64,000 nucleotides of DNA, taken from Pararhodobacter aggregans (GTDB lineage Bacteria > Pseudomonadota > Alphaproteobacteria > Rhodobacterales > Rhodobacteraceae). Location: NCBI RefSeq assembly GCF_003075525.1, contig NZ_QDDR01000003.1:336203-400202 (forward strand), written 5' to 3'. This document shows, piece by piece, positions 9,716-18,211 of the stretch. The notes beneath the pieces are model-generated. The model had not been told where the DNA came from, did no database searches, and saw only the letters and a list, made by a program, of their open reading frames with translations. Made by a program: the position numbers and the translations under genes. Position 1 is the first letter of the stretch. Each line of letters begins with the position of its first letter.

Positions 9716-10225
9716 TCAATCCGACAGATCGGGGGCGGGGGCCACCGGGGCCGCGCCGCGCAGAAGGTCAGCCACGCGCTCCAGCAGGAAGATCAGCTGC
9801 AGCGCGAAACTGGCGGGAAGGGCGGCGTAGTAGATCCACAGCGGCATACGCAGCGAGCTGATCGACCGTTCGTCCCAGATCATCGCCTGGTCCACGACCT
9901 GCCAGCCGGACCACACCAGAAAGGCGCCAAGGGCGAAGGCGATCAGCAGGGACAGGAATTCGGCCGCGCGCTGCCCTGCGGCGGGCAGGCGGTCGACCAG
10001 GAAATCGACGCGGATATGGGTCGCGCGGCGCAGCACGCGCGCCGCGCTCAGCAGCACCGCCCAGATGACGAGGTAGATGACAACCTCGCTGCCCCAGTCC
10101 GGCGCCAGCGCGGTCGAGACATAGCGCCCGGCCACCCCGGCCAGCGACAGGAGCAGCGCCGCCGCGAACAGCAGCGCCACGATCAGGCCCACCAGCCCGT
10201 CGAGGAAGCCGAGCGCGCGTTTCAC
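9716..10225 (-). CDS. dctQ: TRAP transporter small permease, system 1
   Basis: 169 residues with four hydrophobic helices typical of DctQ (LVGLIVALLFAAALLLSLAG, VVIYLVIWAVLLSAARVLRR and others). It starts inside the dctP stop codon (4-bp ATGA overlap), showing translational coupling. It bridges the binding protein and DctM in the inner membrane. Confidence 0.9.
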   Translation of the reverse strand: MKRALGFLDGLVGLIVALLFAAALLLSLAGVAGRYVSTALAPDWGSEVVIYLVIWAVLLSAARVLRRATHIRVDFLVDRLPAAGQRAAEFLSLLIAFALGAFLVWSGWQVVDQAMIWDERSISSLRMPLWIYYAALPASFALQLIFLLERVADLLRGAAPVAPAPDLSD

Positions 10226-11244
10226 TGCACAGCGTCCCGGGCGAGCGCCATGATGTCGTCTTCAATCCCGAGGTCCGAGATCATCCGCGCCTGCGCCCCG
10301 GCAAGGCGCTCGCGCTGGGCGGCGGCTTCCTCGGCCGGTTGCTCGACAAAGACCATGCCGGCGGCTTCCAGCGTGGCGCGGGCTTCGTCCTGCTGGCGGG
10401 CCGCGTCCTGACGCTGGCCGGGCACGAACTCGGCCCAGGTGGCGCGGAACAGGGACTGTTGCTCTTCGGTCAGCTGGTCCCAGTAGGCGTGGCTGACGAT
10501 CGGCATGTAGAAGCCGGTGAGCATGTTGTTGAGATAGGCATGGCCCAGCCCCGATTCCTGCAGCGAGCCCGACAGGACCGAGGCGTTGGACGACACGATG
10601 GCATCGACAGTACCCTGCTGAAGCGCCAGCGGCACGTCGGTATAGGGCATGGAGACCGGGATCGCGCCCAGCGCCTCCAGATAGGCGACGGCGCCCACGC
10701 CACCCGGGTGGCGCACCTGCAATCCGCGCAGGTCTTCCAGTGAATTCAGGGGCGTGGTGGTGGAATAGGTGTTGATCGGGCCCAGCATGTACCAGCCGTC
10801 CAGCGCCACGACATCCATCTTCTCGCCCAGCATCGCGCCCAGACGCTGGCCAAGGGGACCATCGACGATCTCGCCCATGCGCTCGGCCGAAATGCCCGAG
10901 AACATCGGGAATTCCAGCACGGTCAGCGCCGGTTCGATCCGGCTGAGCGGCGCGGTCGAGACGATGGCCATGCCGGCGTCGCCCCGGGCCACGGCCCGGC
11001 CCGCGTCACGGCTGGAATAGAGCTGGCCGGAATCGAAGATCTCGACGGTCAGCGCGCCGCCGGAGCGGTCGGTCAGCGCCTCGGCAAAACGGCCGACATA
11101 GACGTTGCGCATATGGCTGGGCGGGGTGTCCAGCGTGATCGTCAGGGTCGGTTCGGCCAGCGCCGGGACGGCGGCGAACAGCGTGGCCACGGCGGTCGCG
11201 GACGCCAGGAAACCCGCGCGGCGCAGGGGGGGCAGGACGGTCAT
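10222..11244 (-). CDS. dctP: TRAP transporter periplasmic binding protein, system 1
   Basis: 340 residues from the ATG at 11244, which has a strong GGAGGAG site; an upstream in-frame start at 11274 is less likely. A signal peptide covers about residues 1–31 (AGFLASATAVATLFAAVPALA, cleaved after ALA). DctP-fold signatures include DLRGLQVRHPGG and ALQQGTVDAIVSS, where the conserved Arg of the QVR segment normally binds the substrate carboxylate. It lacks the CPxC cysteine set seen in the binding proteins of systems 2 and 3. First gene of dctP-dctQ-dctM-lyase. Confidence 0.93.
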   Translation of the reverse strand: MTVLPPLRRAGFLASATAVATLFAAVPALAEPTLTITLDTPPSHMRNVYVGRFAEALTDRSGGALTVEIFDSGQLYSSRDAGRAVARGDAGMAIVSTAPLSRIEPALTVLEFPMFSGISAERMGEIVDGPLGQRLGAMLGEKMDVVALDGWYMLGPINTYSTTTPLNSLEDLRGLQVRHPGGVGAVAYLEALGAIPVSMPYTDVPLALQQGTVDAIVSSNASVLSGSLQESGLGHAYLNNMLTGFYMPIVSHAYWDQLTEEQQSLFRATWAEFVPGQRQDAARQQDEARATLEAAGMVFVEQPAEEAAAQRERLAGAQARMISDLGIEDDIMALARDAVQ

Positions 11245-11454
11245 CAATATCTCCTCCAAGGGTGGAGCCTCCACTCCATCCCGGGCAGGCTATCCGGCTC
11301 AGCCATGCCTGAAAAATAATGTCTGCGGCTTTTATATAACCAGATGGAATAGGTGTACCCCCGCCGTACTCCGGGTGAGGGGCGCGCCTTCTGCCGGGGG
11401 ATGGCCGCGAACGGTCGACGAGAAGGACGGCCGACACCCGCGCCATGCAGCGGT

Positions 11455-12501
11455 TCAGTCGGAGGAGGGGCCCTTCGACCGGGGCGCCCGCCAAGCGCCC
11501 GGTGCCCGCGTCAGGACCGGCGCAGGCTTCGGCCGGGCGACCGGGCCCAGCCAGTCGAAGTACCGCCCGACCTGCGGGTGCCGCACCGCCTCGTCCACCG
11601 ACAGCACCGGCGTGACGCAGGCGTCGACCCCCGCGAAAGCCGCCTCCCAGTCCTGCCGCGAGCGGGAGGCGAAGCGCTCGGTCACCGCGGCGATCATCGC
11701 CGGCCAATGGTTGCGCTCGCCCTGCCAGGCGACGAACTCGGGCGGCAGGCCCAGGACCGCGACCGCGTTGGTCCAGAATTGCGGCTCGACGGCGGCGATG
11801 GCCATCCATCCACCCTCGGCGCAGGCATAGACGCGGTAGAAGGGCGCCCCGCCATCGAGCGCATTCGCCTCGCGGCCATCGCTCCAGCCGCCCTGCACCC
11901 GCCGCCCGTGCACGAAGGTGGCAAGGTGGCTGGTGCCATGCACCATGGCCGCGTCGATCACCGCGCCCTCGCCCGTCAGCCGCGCCTTGAGCAGGGCGCA
12001 GGCGATGCCGAAGGCCAGATACATCCCGCCCCCGCCGAAATCCGAGACCAGATTCAGGGGCGGGGTCGGCGGGCGGTCGCGATGGCCCATCAGCGACAGA
12101 AGCCCGGTCATGGCGAGGAAGTTGAGGTCATGCCCGGCCATCCCGGTCAGCGGCCCCTCCTGCCCCCAGCCGGTCATGCGGCCGTAGATCAGCGCGGGAT
12201 TGACGGCGAACGCCTCGACCGGGCCGAGGCCCAGCGCCTCCATCTTGCCGGGGCGGAAGCCCTCGATCAGCACATCGGCGCGGGCGATCAGGTCCAGCGC
12301 CGCCTGACGCCCGGCCTCGGATTTCAGGTCCAGCACCCGGAAATCCCGGTCCCGGTCCAGCCAGATCGCCGGAGCCTGCGGTGGTTTGCGGCCGATGCAG
12401 ATCACCTCGGCCCCCATGTCGGACAGCGCCATCGCGGCAAAGGGGGCGGGCCCAAGCCCTTCGAATTCGACGATTTTCACCCCGTTCAACGGCTTTTCCA
12501 A
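11455..12501 (-). CDS. Alpha-methylacyl-CoA racemase (class III CoA-transferase family), copy 1
   Basis: 348 residues with a GGAGAGG site. The motif GHDLNFLAMTG (near residue 120) matches the AMACR active-site segment in which His and a downstream Asp (in the LVSDFGGGGMYLAFG region) interconvert (2R)- and (2S)-methylacyl-CoA. EFEGLGPAPFAAM at the N-terminus and EGFRPGKMEALGLGP are also shared with the second copy at 52207–53211. Racemisation is needed before acyl-CoA dehydrogenase can act on branched or steroid-like acids. It is divergent from the DUF35/thiolase-like/Rieske operon, with an operator between them. Confidence 0.85.
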   Translation of the reverse strand: MEKPLNGVKIVEFEGLGPAPFAAMALSDMGAEVICIGRKPPQAPAIWLDRDRDFRVLDLKSEAGRQAALDLIARADVLIEGFRPGKMEALGLGPVEAFAVNPALIYGRMTGWGQEGPLTGMAGHDLNFLAMTGLLSLMGHRDRPPTPPLNLVSDFGGGGMYLAFGIACALLKARLTGEGAVIDAAMVHGTSHLATFVHGRRVQGGWSDGREANALDGGAPFYRVYACAEGGWMAIAAVEPQFWTNAVAVLGLPPEFVAWQGERNHWPAMIAAVTERFASRSRQDWEAAFAGVDACVTPVLSVDEAVRHPQVGRYFDWLGPVARPKPAPVLTRAPGAWRAPRSKGPSSD

Positions 12502-12524
12502 ATTTCCTCTCCCGGCATTGCGCT

Positions 12525-12539
12525 AATGGTCAGTCCATT
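12525..12539. promoter_or_regulatory. Operator 1 (AATGG-N5-CCATT)
   Basis: AATGGTCAGTCCATT, extended to 6-bp perfect arms TAATGG/CCATTA. It sits between the divergent racemase gene and the DUF35/thiolase-like/Rieske operon. The centre (TCAGT) differs from the three main subclasses. Confidence 0.7.
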
Positions 12540-12554
12540 ATATACATTGATTCA

Positions 12555-12989
12555 ATGACACAGTCGATGACCCAAGCCCCCGCGCGGCCGCAGCCCGTCC
12601 CGACCGCCGAAACCCGCCCCTTCTGGGCGGGCGCCGCCGAGGGCGCGCTGGTCCTGCGCCGCTGCGGCGCCTGCGGGCGGCTTGCGCCGCCGCTGGCACC
12701 CCGTTGCCCGGAATGTCTGGGCGACAGCCTGCAGCCGGAAACGCTGTCCGGCCGGGCCACGCTGAAAGGCCGCACCCGGCTGCATCTGCAGCCCCTGCCC
12801 GGTCGCAGCGGCCCGCTGGTGATCGTCGAAGCCGCGCTGGTCGAGGATCCGCGCATCGTTCTGGTCGCCCTCGACGAGAGCGGCTGCACCGCCGAGGCGC
12901 CGCCGGGCACACCGCTGCGCCTTGGCTTCGCGGCGCCGGATGACGGCACGCGCTTTCTCATCGTCCTGTCGGCGGAGGGGCAGCCATGA
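12555..12989 (+). CDS. DUF35 OB-fold/zinc-ribbon acyl-CoA-associated protein, copy 1
   Basis: 144 residues from the ATG at 12555; an ATG at 12567 is also possible and neither has a clear ribosome-binding site. An N-terminal zinc ribbon (CGACG then CPEC, near residues 33–52) precedes an OB-fold. DUF35 proteins bind acyl-CoA and partner with thiolase-like enzymes or MaoC hydratases, as ChsH2 does in steroid side-chain loss. Its 3' end overlaps the thiolase-like gene by 4 bp, the expected partner. First gene of a seven-gene operon running to 19179. Confidence 0.85.
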   Translation: MTQSMTQAPARPQPVPTAETRPFWAGAAEGALVLRRCGACGRLAPPLAPRCPECLGDSLQPETLSGRATLKGRTRLHLQPLPGRSGPLVIVEAALVEDPRIVLVALDESGCTAEAPPGTPLRLGFAAPDDGTRFLIVLSAEGQP

Positions 12990-14086
12990 ACGTGGTGATC
13001 GCCGGTTTCGGCAGCTCGACGCTGGAAAAACGCAGCGACCGGGGCATCGCCGCCTTCGCGCTGGACGCGGCATTGGCGGCGCTGGCCGATGCGGGTGTGG
13101 CGCGCGACGACATCGACGGCTATGTCGGCGCCCCCTTCGCCACCAACGCCGGTTCGCCCCATGCCGAGGGCGGGGACGAGATCTCGCTCAAGACCCTCTC
13201 GTCGCTGATGGGGCTGCGGCTGAGCTGGGGCGCGGACCTCTACCGCCGCTATCCGACCGATATGGTGGCCTCGGCCGCCCATGCGCTGCAGGCCGGGACC
13301 TGCCGTTTCGTGCTGGGGCTGCGGGCGATGTATGTGGCGCCGGGCCTCGATTACGCGACCGGCGCGACCAGGCAGGTGTTCGGCGCCGACCAGTTCACCA
13401 AACCCTATGGCCATACCACCGCGGGCGCCCGCTTCGCCGCCCGCGCCTGGGCCTATATGGCGCGGCATGGGGCGACGCGCGACGACCTCTTCGCCATCGT
13501 CGACCTCTCCCGCCGCAACGCCGCCCGGAACCCGCAGGCGATCTGGCGCGACAAGCCCCTGGGGCGCGAGGATTACCTGCGCGGCCGGATGATCGCCGAG
13601 CCGCACGGGCTTTACGATTGCGACCTGCCGGTCTGTGGCGCGCAGGCCTTCGTCATGTGCCGCGCGGGCGACCTGCCGCAGGGCGCCACCCCCGCCCGCG
13701 TCACCGGCTTCAGCGGCTTCGCCCGGCCCGAGGCGCTGTGGTCGATGAGCGGCCGCCGCGTGACGGATCTGAAGACCGCGCAGCTTTATGACGGCTTCTC
13801 GTCGATGGTCTGGGAATGGCTGGACGGGCTGGGCATCACCGCCCCCGGCGGCGCCCCTGCCTTCCTGCGCGACGGTCACGCGGAACCCGGCGGGCGCCTG
13901 CCGCTCAACACTTTCGGCGGCGCGCTTGGCGAGGGGCGACTGCACGGCATGGGCCATCTGCGCGAGGCGTACCTGCAAGCCGCCGGCCGTGCAGGGCGGC
14001 GCCAGCAGGCCGAAGGCCCCACGCTGGTGCAGGTCGGGCCCTATGACGACAGCTCCTTCGTGCTGCTCGAACCCGCAACCGCCTGA
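12986..14086 (+). CDS. Thiolase-like protein (SCP-x/Ltp2-like), copy 1
   Basis: 366 residues of the thiolase superfamily type that pairs with DUF35. The C-terminal signature LPLNTFGGALGEGRLHGMGH and the AQLYDGFS motif (near residue 262) are clear. I see no nucleophilic Cys in the region where it normally lies (about residues 80–95), so a retro-aldol/Ltp2-type C–C cleavage is more plausible than classical thiolysis. It overlaps the DUF35 gene (ATGA). Probable role: shorten a CoA-activated side chain. Family is secure, reaction is inferred. Confidence 0.8.
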   Translation: MNVVIAGFGSSTLEKRSDRGIAAFALDAALAALADAGVARDDIDGYVGAPFATNAGSPHAEGGDEISLKTLSSLMGLRLSWGADLYRRYPTDMVASAAHALQAGTCRFVLGLRAMYVAPGLDYATGATRQVFGADQFTKPYGHTTAGARFAARAWAYMARHGATRDDLFAIVDLSRRNAARNPQAIWRDKPLGREDYLRGRMIAEPHGLYDCDLPVCGAQAFVMCRAGDLPQGATPARVTGFSGFARPEALWSMSGRRVTDLKTAQLYDGFSSMVWEWLDGLGITAPGGAPAFLRDGHAEPGGRLPLNTFGGALGEGRLHGMGHLREAYLQAAGRAGRRQQAEGPTLVQVGPYDDSSFVLLEPATA

Positions 14087-14104
14087 GATACCGGAGGGAA
14101 TGCC

Positions 14105-14428
14105 ATGAAAGTCCGCGAGTACCTGTCCATCCCCTACCTGCTGGAGGCTCAGGCCGTCGAGCGGGACGGGCGCTGGACCCGGCGCCTGCGCTACCCGGAA
14201 CTGGGCAGTGTCGCGGCAGAACACGACGATGTGGAGGTGGCGCTGGTCGAGTTGGAGCGCGCCCGCATCACCGAGGTGATGCGCCGCCTGCGCGCGGGCG
14301 ATCCGCCGCCGGTGCCGCGCCGTCCGCTGGAAACCACCGATCAGGGCTGGTGGGCACGCCATCTGGGGCTGGGCGCGCTGGTCGAGGGTCAGCTCGACCG
14401 CGAGGGCGCCGAACTCGCCGGTCGCTAA
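14105..14428 (+). CDS. Small HicB-like-fold protein of unknown function
   Basis: 107 residues with a GGAGGGA site, 18 bp after the thiolase-like gene. The pattern YLLEAQAVERDGRWTRRLRY then PELGSVAAEHDDVEVALVEL resembles the partial RNase-H-like fold of HicB antitoxins, but there is no HicA toxin beside it and no DNA-binding tail. The C-terminus carries VPRRPLETTDQGWWARHLGLG. Its position between a thiolase-like gene and a Rieske oxygenase suggests an accessory role there. The HicB similarity is by eye only. Confidence 0.5.
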   Translation: MKVREYLSIPYLLEAQAVERDGRWTRRLRYPELGSVAAEHDDVEVALVELERARITEVMRRLRAGDPPPVPRRPLETTDQGWWARHLGLGALVEGQLDREGAELAGR

Positions 14429-14484
14429 CGGAACAGGCGCCGCCTCCGCGGGGGCGCGGCGCGAGGATACAGGAGGAAATCACC

Positions 14485-15807
14485 ATGCTTTCGCACGAAG
14501 ACAACGAGACGCTGGTCCGGGTCGGCCCGGGCACCACGATGGGCGGGATGATGCGGCTCTACTGGCTGCCGTTCATGGCCTCGAAGGATCTGGAAAAGGA
14601 TGGCCAGCCGCAGACCGTGCGGCTGCTGGGCGAGACGCTGGTGGCCTTCCGCGATACGGCGGGCAATGTCGGGCTGGTGGATCACATCTGCCCGCACCGC
14701 GGCGCGCCGATGGCCTTTGCCCGCAACGAGGATTGCGGCCTGCGCTGCGTCTATCACGGCTGGAAATTCGGCGTGGACGGCAAGGTCGCCGACATGCCCG
14801 CCGAACCCGTCCGCTCGCGCCTGAAAGAGCGGGTGCGGATCAAGTCCTACCCCTGCGTAGAGCGCGGCGGTGTCGTCTGGACCTATATGGGCTCCGAGCC
14901 CGAGGAAAGCCGCCCGCCGCTGCCCAACCTCGAATGGAACATGGTCCCCGAGGAGAATGTGGTGGTCAGCTTCCGGGTGCAGGAATGCAACTGGCTGCAG
15001 GCACTGGAGGGCGAGATCGACAGCGCCCATGCGCCGATCCTGCACGGGCGGATCGACGATGGCGGCTCGATCAACCAATGGGTCGCCAAGCGCGACCTGC
15101 GGCCGACCTTCGAATGCATGCGGCAGGAATTCGGCATGTCCATCGCCTCGCGCCGGGTGCTGGACGACGAGACGCTCTACTGGCGCGTGAACCAGTTCAT
15201 CATGCCCTTCTATTCGCTGGTCCCGCCGCAGTCGAACTACCCGGAGCTGTCCGGCCACGCCTGGGTGCCGATCGACGACGAGAACACGCTGTGCCTGATG
15301 TTCAGCTATCACCCGACCCAGCCGATGTACGAGAAAAGCCGCGACATCTTCGTCAACGGCCACAGGGGGCGCGAGACGGGGCACGCCAGCGTCAATGCCT
15401 TCGAGGACAAGGGCGCGCTGGTGCCTTACGGGCGCTACATCTCCAAGTACCGGCGCGAGACCGGGTATCTGTTCGACCCCGAGGCGCAGCGCACGACATG
15501 GTTCTCGGGCCTGCCCGGGCTCTGGGTGCAGGACGCGGCCTGTCAGTCGGGCGTGCTCAGGATCTATGACCGCACGCTCGAACATCTCTGCACCTCCGAC
15601 ACCGGGATCGCCATGACCCGGCGGATGCTGCTGGAAACCGCCCATGCTTTCGCCGAAAGCGGCCAGCGGCCCGAGCGTTTCGCCGATCCCGACCTCTACA
15701 TGGTGCGGGCGGTGTCGATGAAGCTGCCCAAGGATCAGGCCTGGGATGAAGCCGGGCGCGGGCCGATGACGGCGCGTCTGGGCGAAGGCTTCGGGTACGA
15801 GCTATGA
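14485..15807 (+). CDS. Rieske non-haem iron oxygenase (phthalate 4,5-dioxygenase family)
   Basis: 440 residues with an AGGAGGA site. The Rieske [2Fe-2S] ligands are visible: C69-P-H71 and C88-x2-H91. The mononuclear iron site follows as D179-x2-H182-x4-H187 in EGEIDSAHAPILH. The N-terminal NETLVRVGPGTTMGGMMRLYW is characteristic of phthalate 4,5-dioxygenase oxygenases. Such enzymes hydroxylate aromatic acids with O2 and NADH via a one-component reductase, which is encoded at 18208–19179 in the same operon. The flanking CoA-transferase and thiolase-like genes suggest a carboxylic or CoA-linked substrate. Confidence 0.9.
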   Translation: MLSHEDNETLVRVGPGTTMGGMMRLYWLPFMASKDLEKDGQPQTVRLLGETLVAFRDTAGNVGLVDHICPHRGAPMAFARNEDCGLRCVYHGWKFGVDGKVADMPAEPVRSRLKERVRIKSYPCVERGGVVWTYMGSEPEESRPPLPNLEWNMVPEENVVVSFRVQECNWLQALEGEIDSAHAPILHGRIDDGGSINQWVAKRDLRPTFECMRQEFGMSIASRRVLDDETLYWRVNQFIMPFYSLVPPQSNYPELSGHAWVPIDDENTLCLMFSYHPTQPMYEKSRDIFVNGHRGRETGHASVNAFEDKGALVPYGRYISKYRRETGYLFDPEAQRTTWFSGLPGLWVQDAACQSGVLRIYDRTLEHLCTSDTGIAMTRRMLLETAHAFAESGQRPERFADPDLYMVRAVSMKLPKDQAWDEAGRGPMTARLGEGFGYEL

Positions 15808-17024
15808 GCGGGACGGCACAGGCCCTTGCGGGCATGCGGGTGCTGGAGATTTCGGCGCTGGCGGGGTCGGTCGCGGGCCGCGTCCTCGCCGATCTCGGCG
15901 CCGAGGTCATCAAGCTGGAGCCCGAAGGCGGCGAGCCCTTCCGCCGGGCGCTGCCGCTGATCCCGACCGCCCGGGGCGAGGAAAGCGCGGCCTGGCTGGC
16001 CTATAACCACGGCAAGCGCAGCGTGACGCTGGATCCGGTGGCGGATGAGGCGGGTTTCGCCGCGCTCTGCGCCTCGGCCGATATCGTGGTGACCGACTGG
16101 GAGCGCCTCGACCTCGACACGATGGACCGGCTGGCGGGGATCGCCCGCCGCGCCAATCCGGCGCTGGTCTGGTGCGAGGTGCTGCCCTTCGGCCGCGGCG
16201 GCCCCTATGAGCGCTATGCCGCCACTGACACCGTGTTGCAGGCGCTGGGGGGGCATCTCTACCTCAACGGCGACGTGGACCGCCCGCCGGTGCGCATCAG
16301 CCTGCCCGTGGGCCTGATCCAGGGCGGGGTCGAGGCAGCCTCGGCCGCGCTGATGGCCCATTGGCACGCGCTGAAGACCGGCGAAGGCCAGCGCGTCGAT
16401 GTTTCGGTGCAGGCCTGCATCGTCTGGACGCTGCTCAACTCGACAATGGCCTGGCAGATCCTCGGCCTGAACGAGATGCGCGGCGGCGCCATCCGCAAGG
16501 AACGCGCCAACCGCTTCTTCACCCGGCTGGTCTGGGAGACGCAGGACGGCTTCGTCTTCTTCGGCCCGGTCGGCGGCGGCGGTGGCTCGGCGCGGATCAA
16601 ATCCTACGAGGCGCTGATCGCCTGGATGGCCGAGGACGGGATCACCGACCCGATCCTGACCCGCCACGACTGGAACGGCGACGGGCAGTTCTTCATCCCG
16701 CAGGAGGATTACGACGCGGTGACGGCCGTCATCATGGGCTTCATCGCCTCGAAAACCACGGATGAGCTGATGGCGCGTTCGGTGCGCGAGCGGATCCTGC
16801 TGGCGCCGATTTCCTCGGTCGCGGGGGTCTTCGACAACCCGCAATTCCGCGCGCGGGGCTATTTCCGCCCGCTGGCCGATCCCGACCGCGGATTGCAGGT
16901 CGAGCTGCCCGCGCGGTGGGCCAATCTCTCGGCGACGCCGCTCGCCGCCCCCCGCCCGGCGCCGCTGCCGGGCGCCGATACCGCGGTGCTGCTGTCGCCG
17001 CTCAACCAAGGAAGCCCGGCATGA
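15804..17024 (+). CDS. Class III CoA-transferase (CaiB/BaiF), catalytic-Asp subunit
   Basis: 406 residues, starting in the Rieske stop codon (ATGA). CaiB/BaiF enzymes transfer CoA between acids through an aspartyl anhydride. The expected catalytic Asp is present in YAATDTVLQALGG (near residue 140). Other family motifs are DLGAEVIKLEPEGGEPFRR at the N-terminus and TGEGQRVDVSVQA. The next gene encodes a homologue in which this Asp is not evident, so the two may form a heteromer. The substrate is unknown. Confidence 0.85.
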   Translation: MSGTAQALAGMRVLEISALAGSVAGRVLADLGAEVIKLEPEGGEPFRRALPLIPTARGEESAAWLAYNHGKRSVTLDPVADEAGFAALCASADIVVTDWERLDLDTMDRLAGIARRANPALVWCEVLPFGRGGPYERYAATDTVLQALGGHLYLNGDVDRPPVRISLPVGLIQGGVEAASAALMAHWHALKTGEGQRVDVSVQACIVWTLLNSTMAWQILGLNEMRGGAIRKERANRFFTRLVWETQDGFVFFGPVGGGGGSARIKSYEALIAWMAEDGITDPILTRHDWNGDGQFFIPQEDYDAVTAVIMGFIASKTTDELMARSVRERILLAPISSVAGVFDNPQFRARGYFRPLADPDRGLQVELPARWANLSATPLAAPRPAPLPGADTAVLLSPLNQGSPA

Positions 17025-18211
17025 AAGACGCCCTCACGCAGGTGACCACCGAAGCCAGCGGCATCTTCGCGGGGCTGAAGGTCGCCGATTTCACCTGGGC
17101 GGCCGCCGGTCCCATCGTGACCAAGCAGCTGGCCGACAACGGCGCCACCGTCATCAAGGTCGAAAGCTTCAAGCACCCGGATTCCATCCGGCTGGGCGGG
17201 CCCTTCATCGACGACAAGCCGGGCATCAACCGCTCGGGCTTTTTCGCGGATTTCCATTCCTCGAAGCTGGGGATTTCCGTCGACATGAGCAACCCGGCGG
17301 CGATCGAGATCATCCGCCCGCTGATCGAATGGGCCGATGTGGTGGCCGAAAGCTTCCGCCCCGGCGTGATGCGGAAATGGGGCCTCGATTACGCCAGCCT
17401 CAAGGCGATCAATCCCCGGATCGTCATGCTGTCCTCGTCGCTCTACGGGTCCGAGGGGCCCTGGGCGCGGCATCCGGGCTACGGTGCGCAAGGGCAGGCC
17501 TTGGCCGGCATCCATGGCATGACCGGCTGGCCCGACCGGCCCCCGGCGATGCCGAAGGGCGCCTATTCCGACAGCGTTTCGCCCCGCTATGCGCTGTCGG
17601 CGCTGGTCGCGGCGCTGATCCATCGTGAGAAGACCGGCGAGGGCCAGCATGTGGAGCTGAGCCAGATCGAGGCAACGGCGCAACTGCTGGCGCCCGAATT
17701 GCTGGTCTATCAGGTCACGGGCGAGGAAATGACCCGCGCGGGCGACGCCAAGCCCGGCTCGGTGCTGCACGGCGTCTTCCCCTGCCAGGGCGAGGAACGC
17801 TGGATCGCCCTCGAGGCGGTGACCGAGGCGCAGGCGCGGGCGCTGCAGGCGATCCTGGGTCTGGACGGGCTGGACAGATCCGCCGTGGCCGAGGCGACCG
17901 CAACCCGGGATGCCTTTGCCCTGATGGCCGAGTGCCGCGCGGCGGGGGTTCCGGCGGGCGTGGCGAACAAGGCCTCGGACCTGCTGGAGGACGACGTGCT
18001 GAACGCGCATCACCATTTCTGGCCGCTCGACCATGCCGAAATGGGGCGGCTGAACTACAACGGCCCGGCCTATCGCTTCGAGAAGACGCCGAGCGCGCTG
18101 CGTTTCGCCTCGCCCCGGCTGGGCGAGCATACCGAGGCGGTGATGACCCGGGTTCTGGGCTTCGGCCAGGACGACATCGCCCGCTTCAAGGCGGAAGGAT
18201 TGCTGCAATGA
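17021..18211 (+). CDS. Class III CoA-transferase family protein, probable non-catalytic partner
   Basis: 396 residues from the ATG at 17021 that overlaps the previous stop (ATGA). Family motifs are present (DNGATVIKVESFKHPDSIR, ESFRPGVMRKWGLDY, TGEGQHVELSQIEA). The segment aligning with the catalytic Asp reads HPGYGAQGQALAG, with Gly in place of Asp. Heteromeric class III CoA-transferases with one such degenerate subunit are known (benzylsuccinate CoA-transferase type). Probably acts with the product of the upstream gene; the assignment of the replaced residue is by eye. Confidence 0.8.
   Translation: MKDALTQVTTEASGIFAGLKVADFTWAAAGPIVTKQLADNGATVIKVESFKHPDSIRLGGPFIDDKPGINRSGFFADFHSSKLGISVDMSNPAAIEIIRPLIEWADVVAESFRPGVMRKWGLDYASLKAINPRIVMLSSSLYGSEGPWARHPGYGAQGQALAGIHGMTGWPDRPPAMPKGAYSDSVSPRYALSALVAALIHREKTGEGQHVELSQIEATAQLLAPELLVYQVTGEEMTRAGDAKPGSVLHGVFPCQGEERWIALEAVTEAQARALQAILGLDGLDRSAVAEATATRDAFALMAECRAAGVPAGVANKASDLLEDDVLNAHHHFWPLDHAEMGRLNYNGPAYRFEKTPSALRFASPRLGEHTEAVMTRVLGFGQDDIARFKAEGLLQ

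Noticed and set aside
11245..11454. A further copy of the operator upstream of TRAP1
   Set aside because: The closest match (CCAGATGGAATAGG region near 11340) lacks the TGG-N5-CCA symmetry.
14105..14428. Toxin–antitoxin locus
   Set aside because: Only a HicB-like protein is present; no HicA or other toxin gene is found on either strand nearby.
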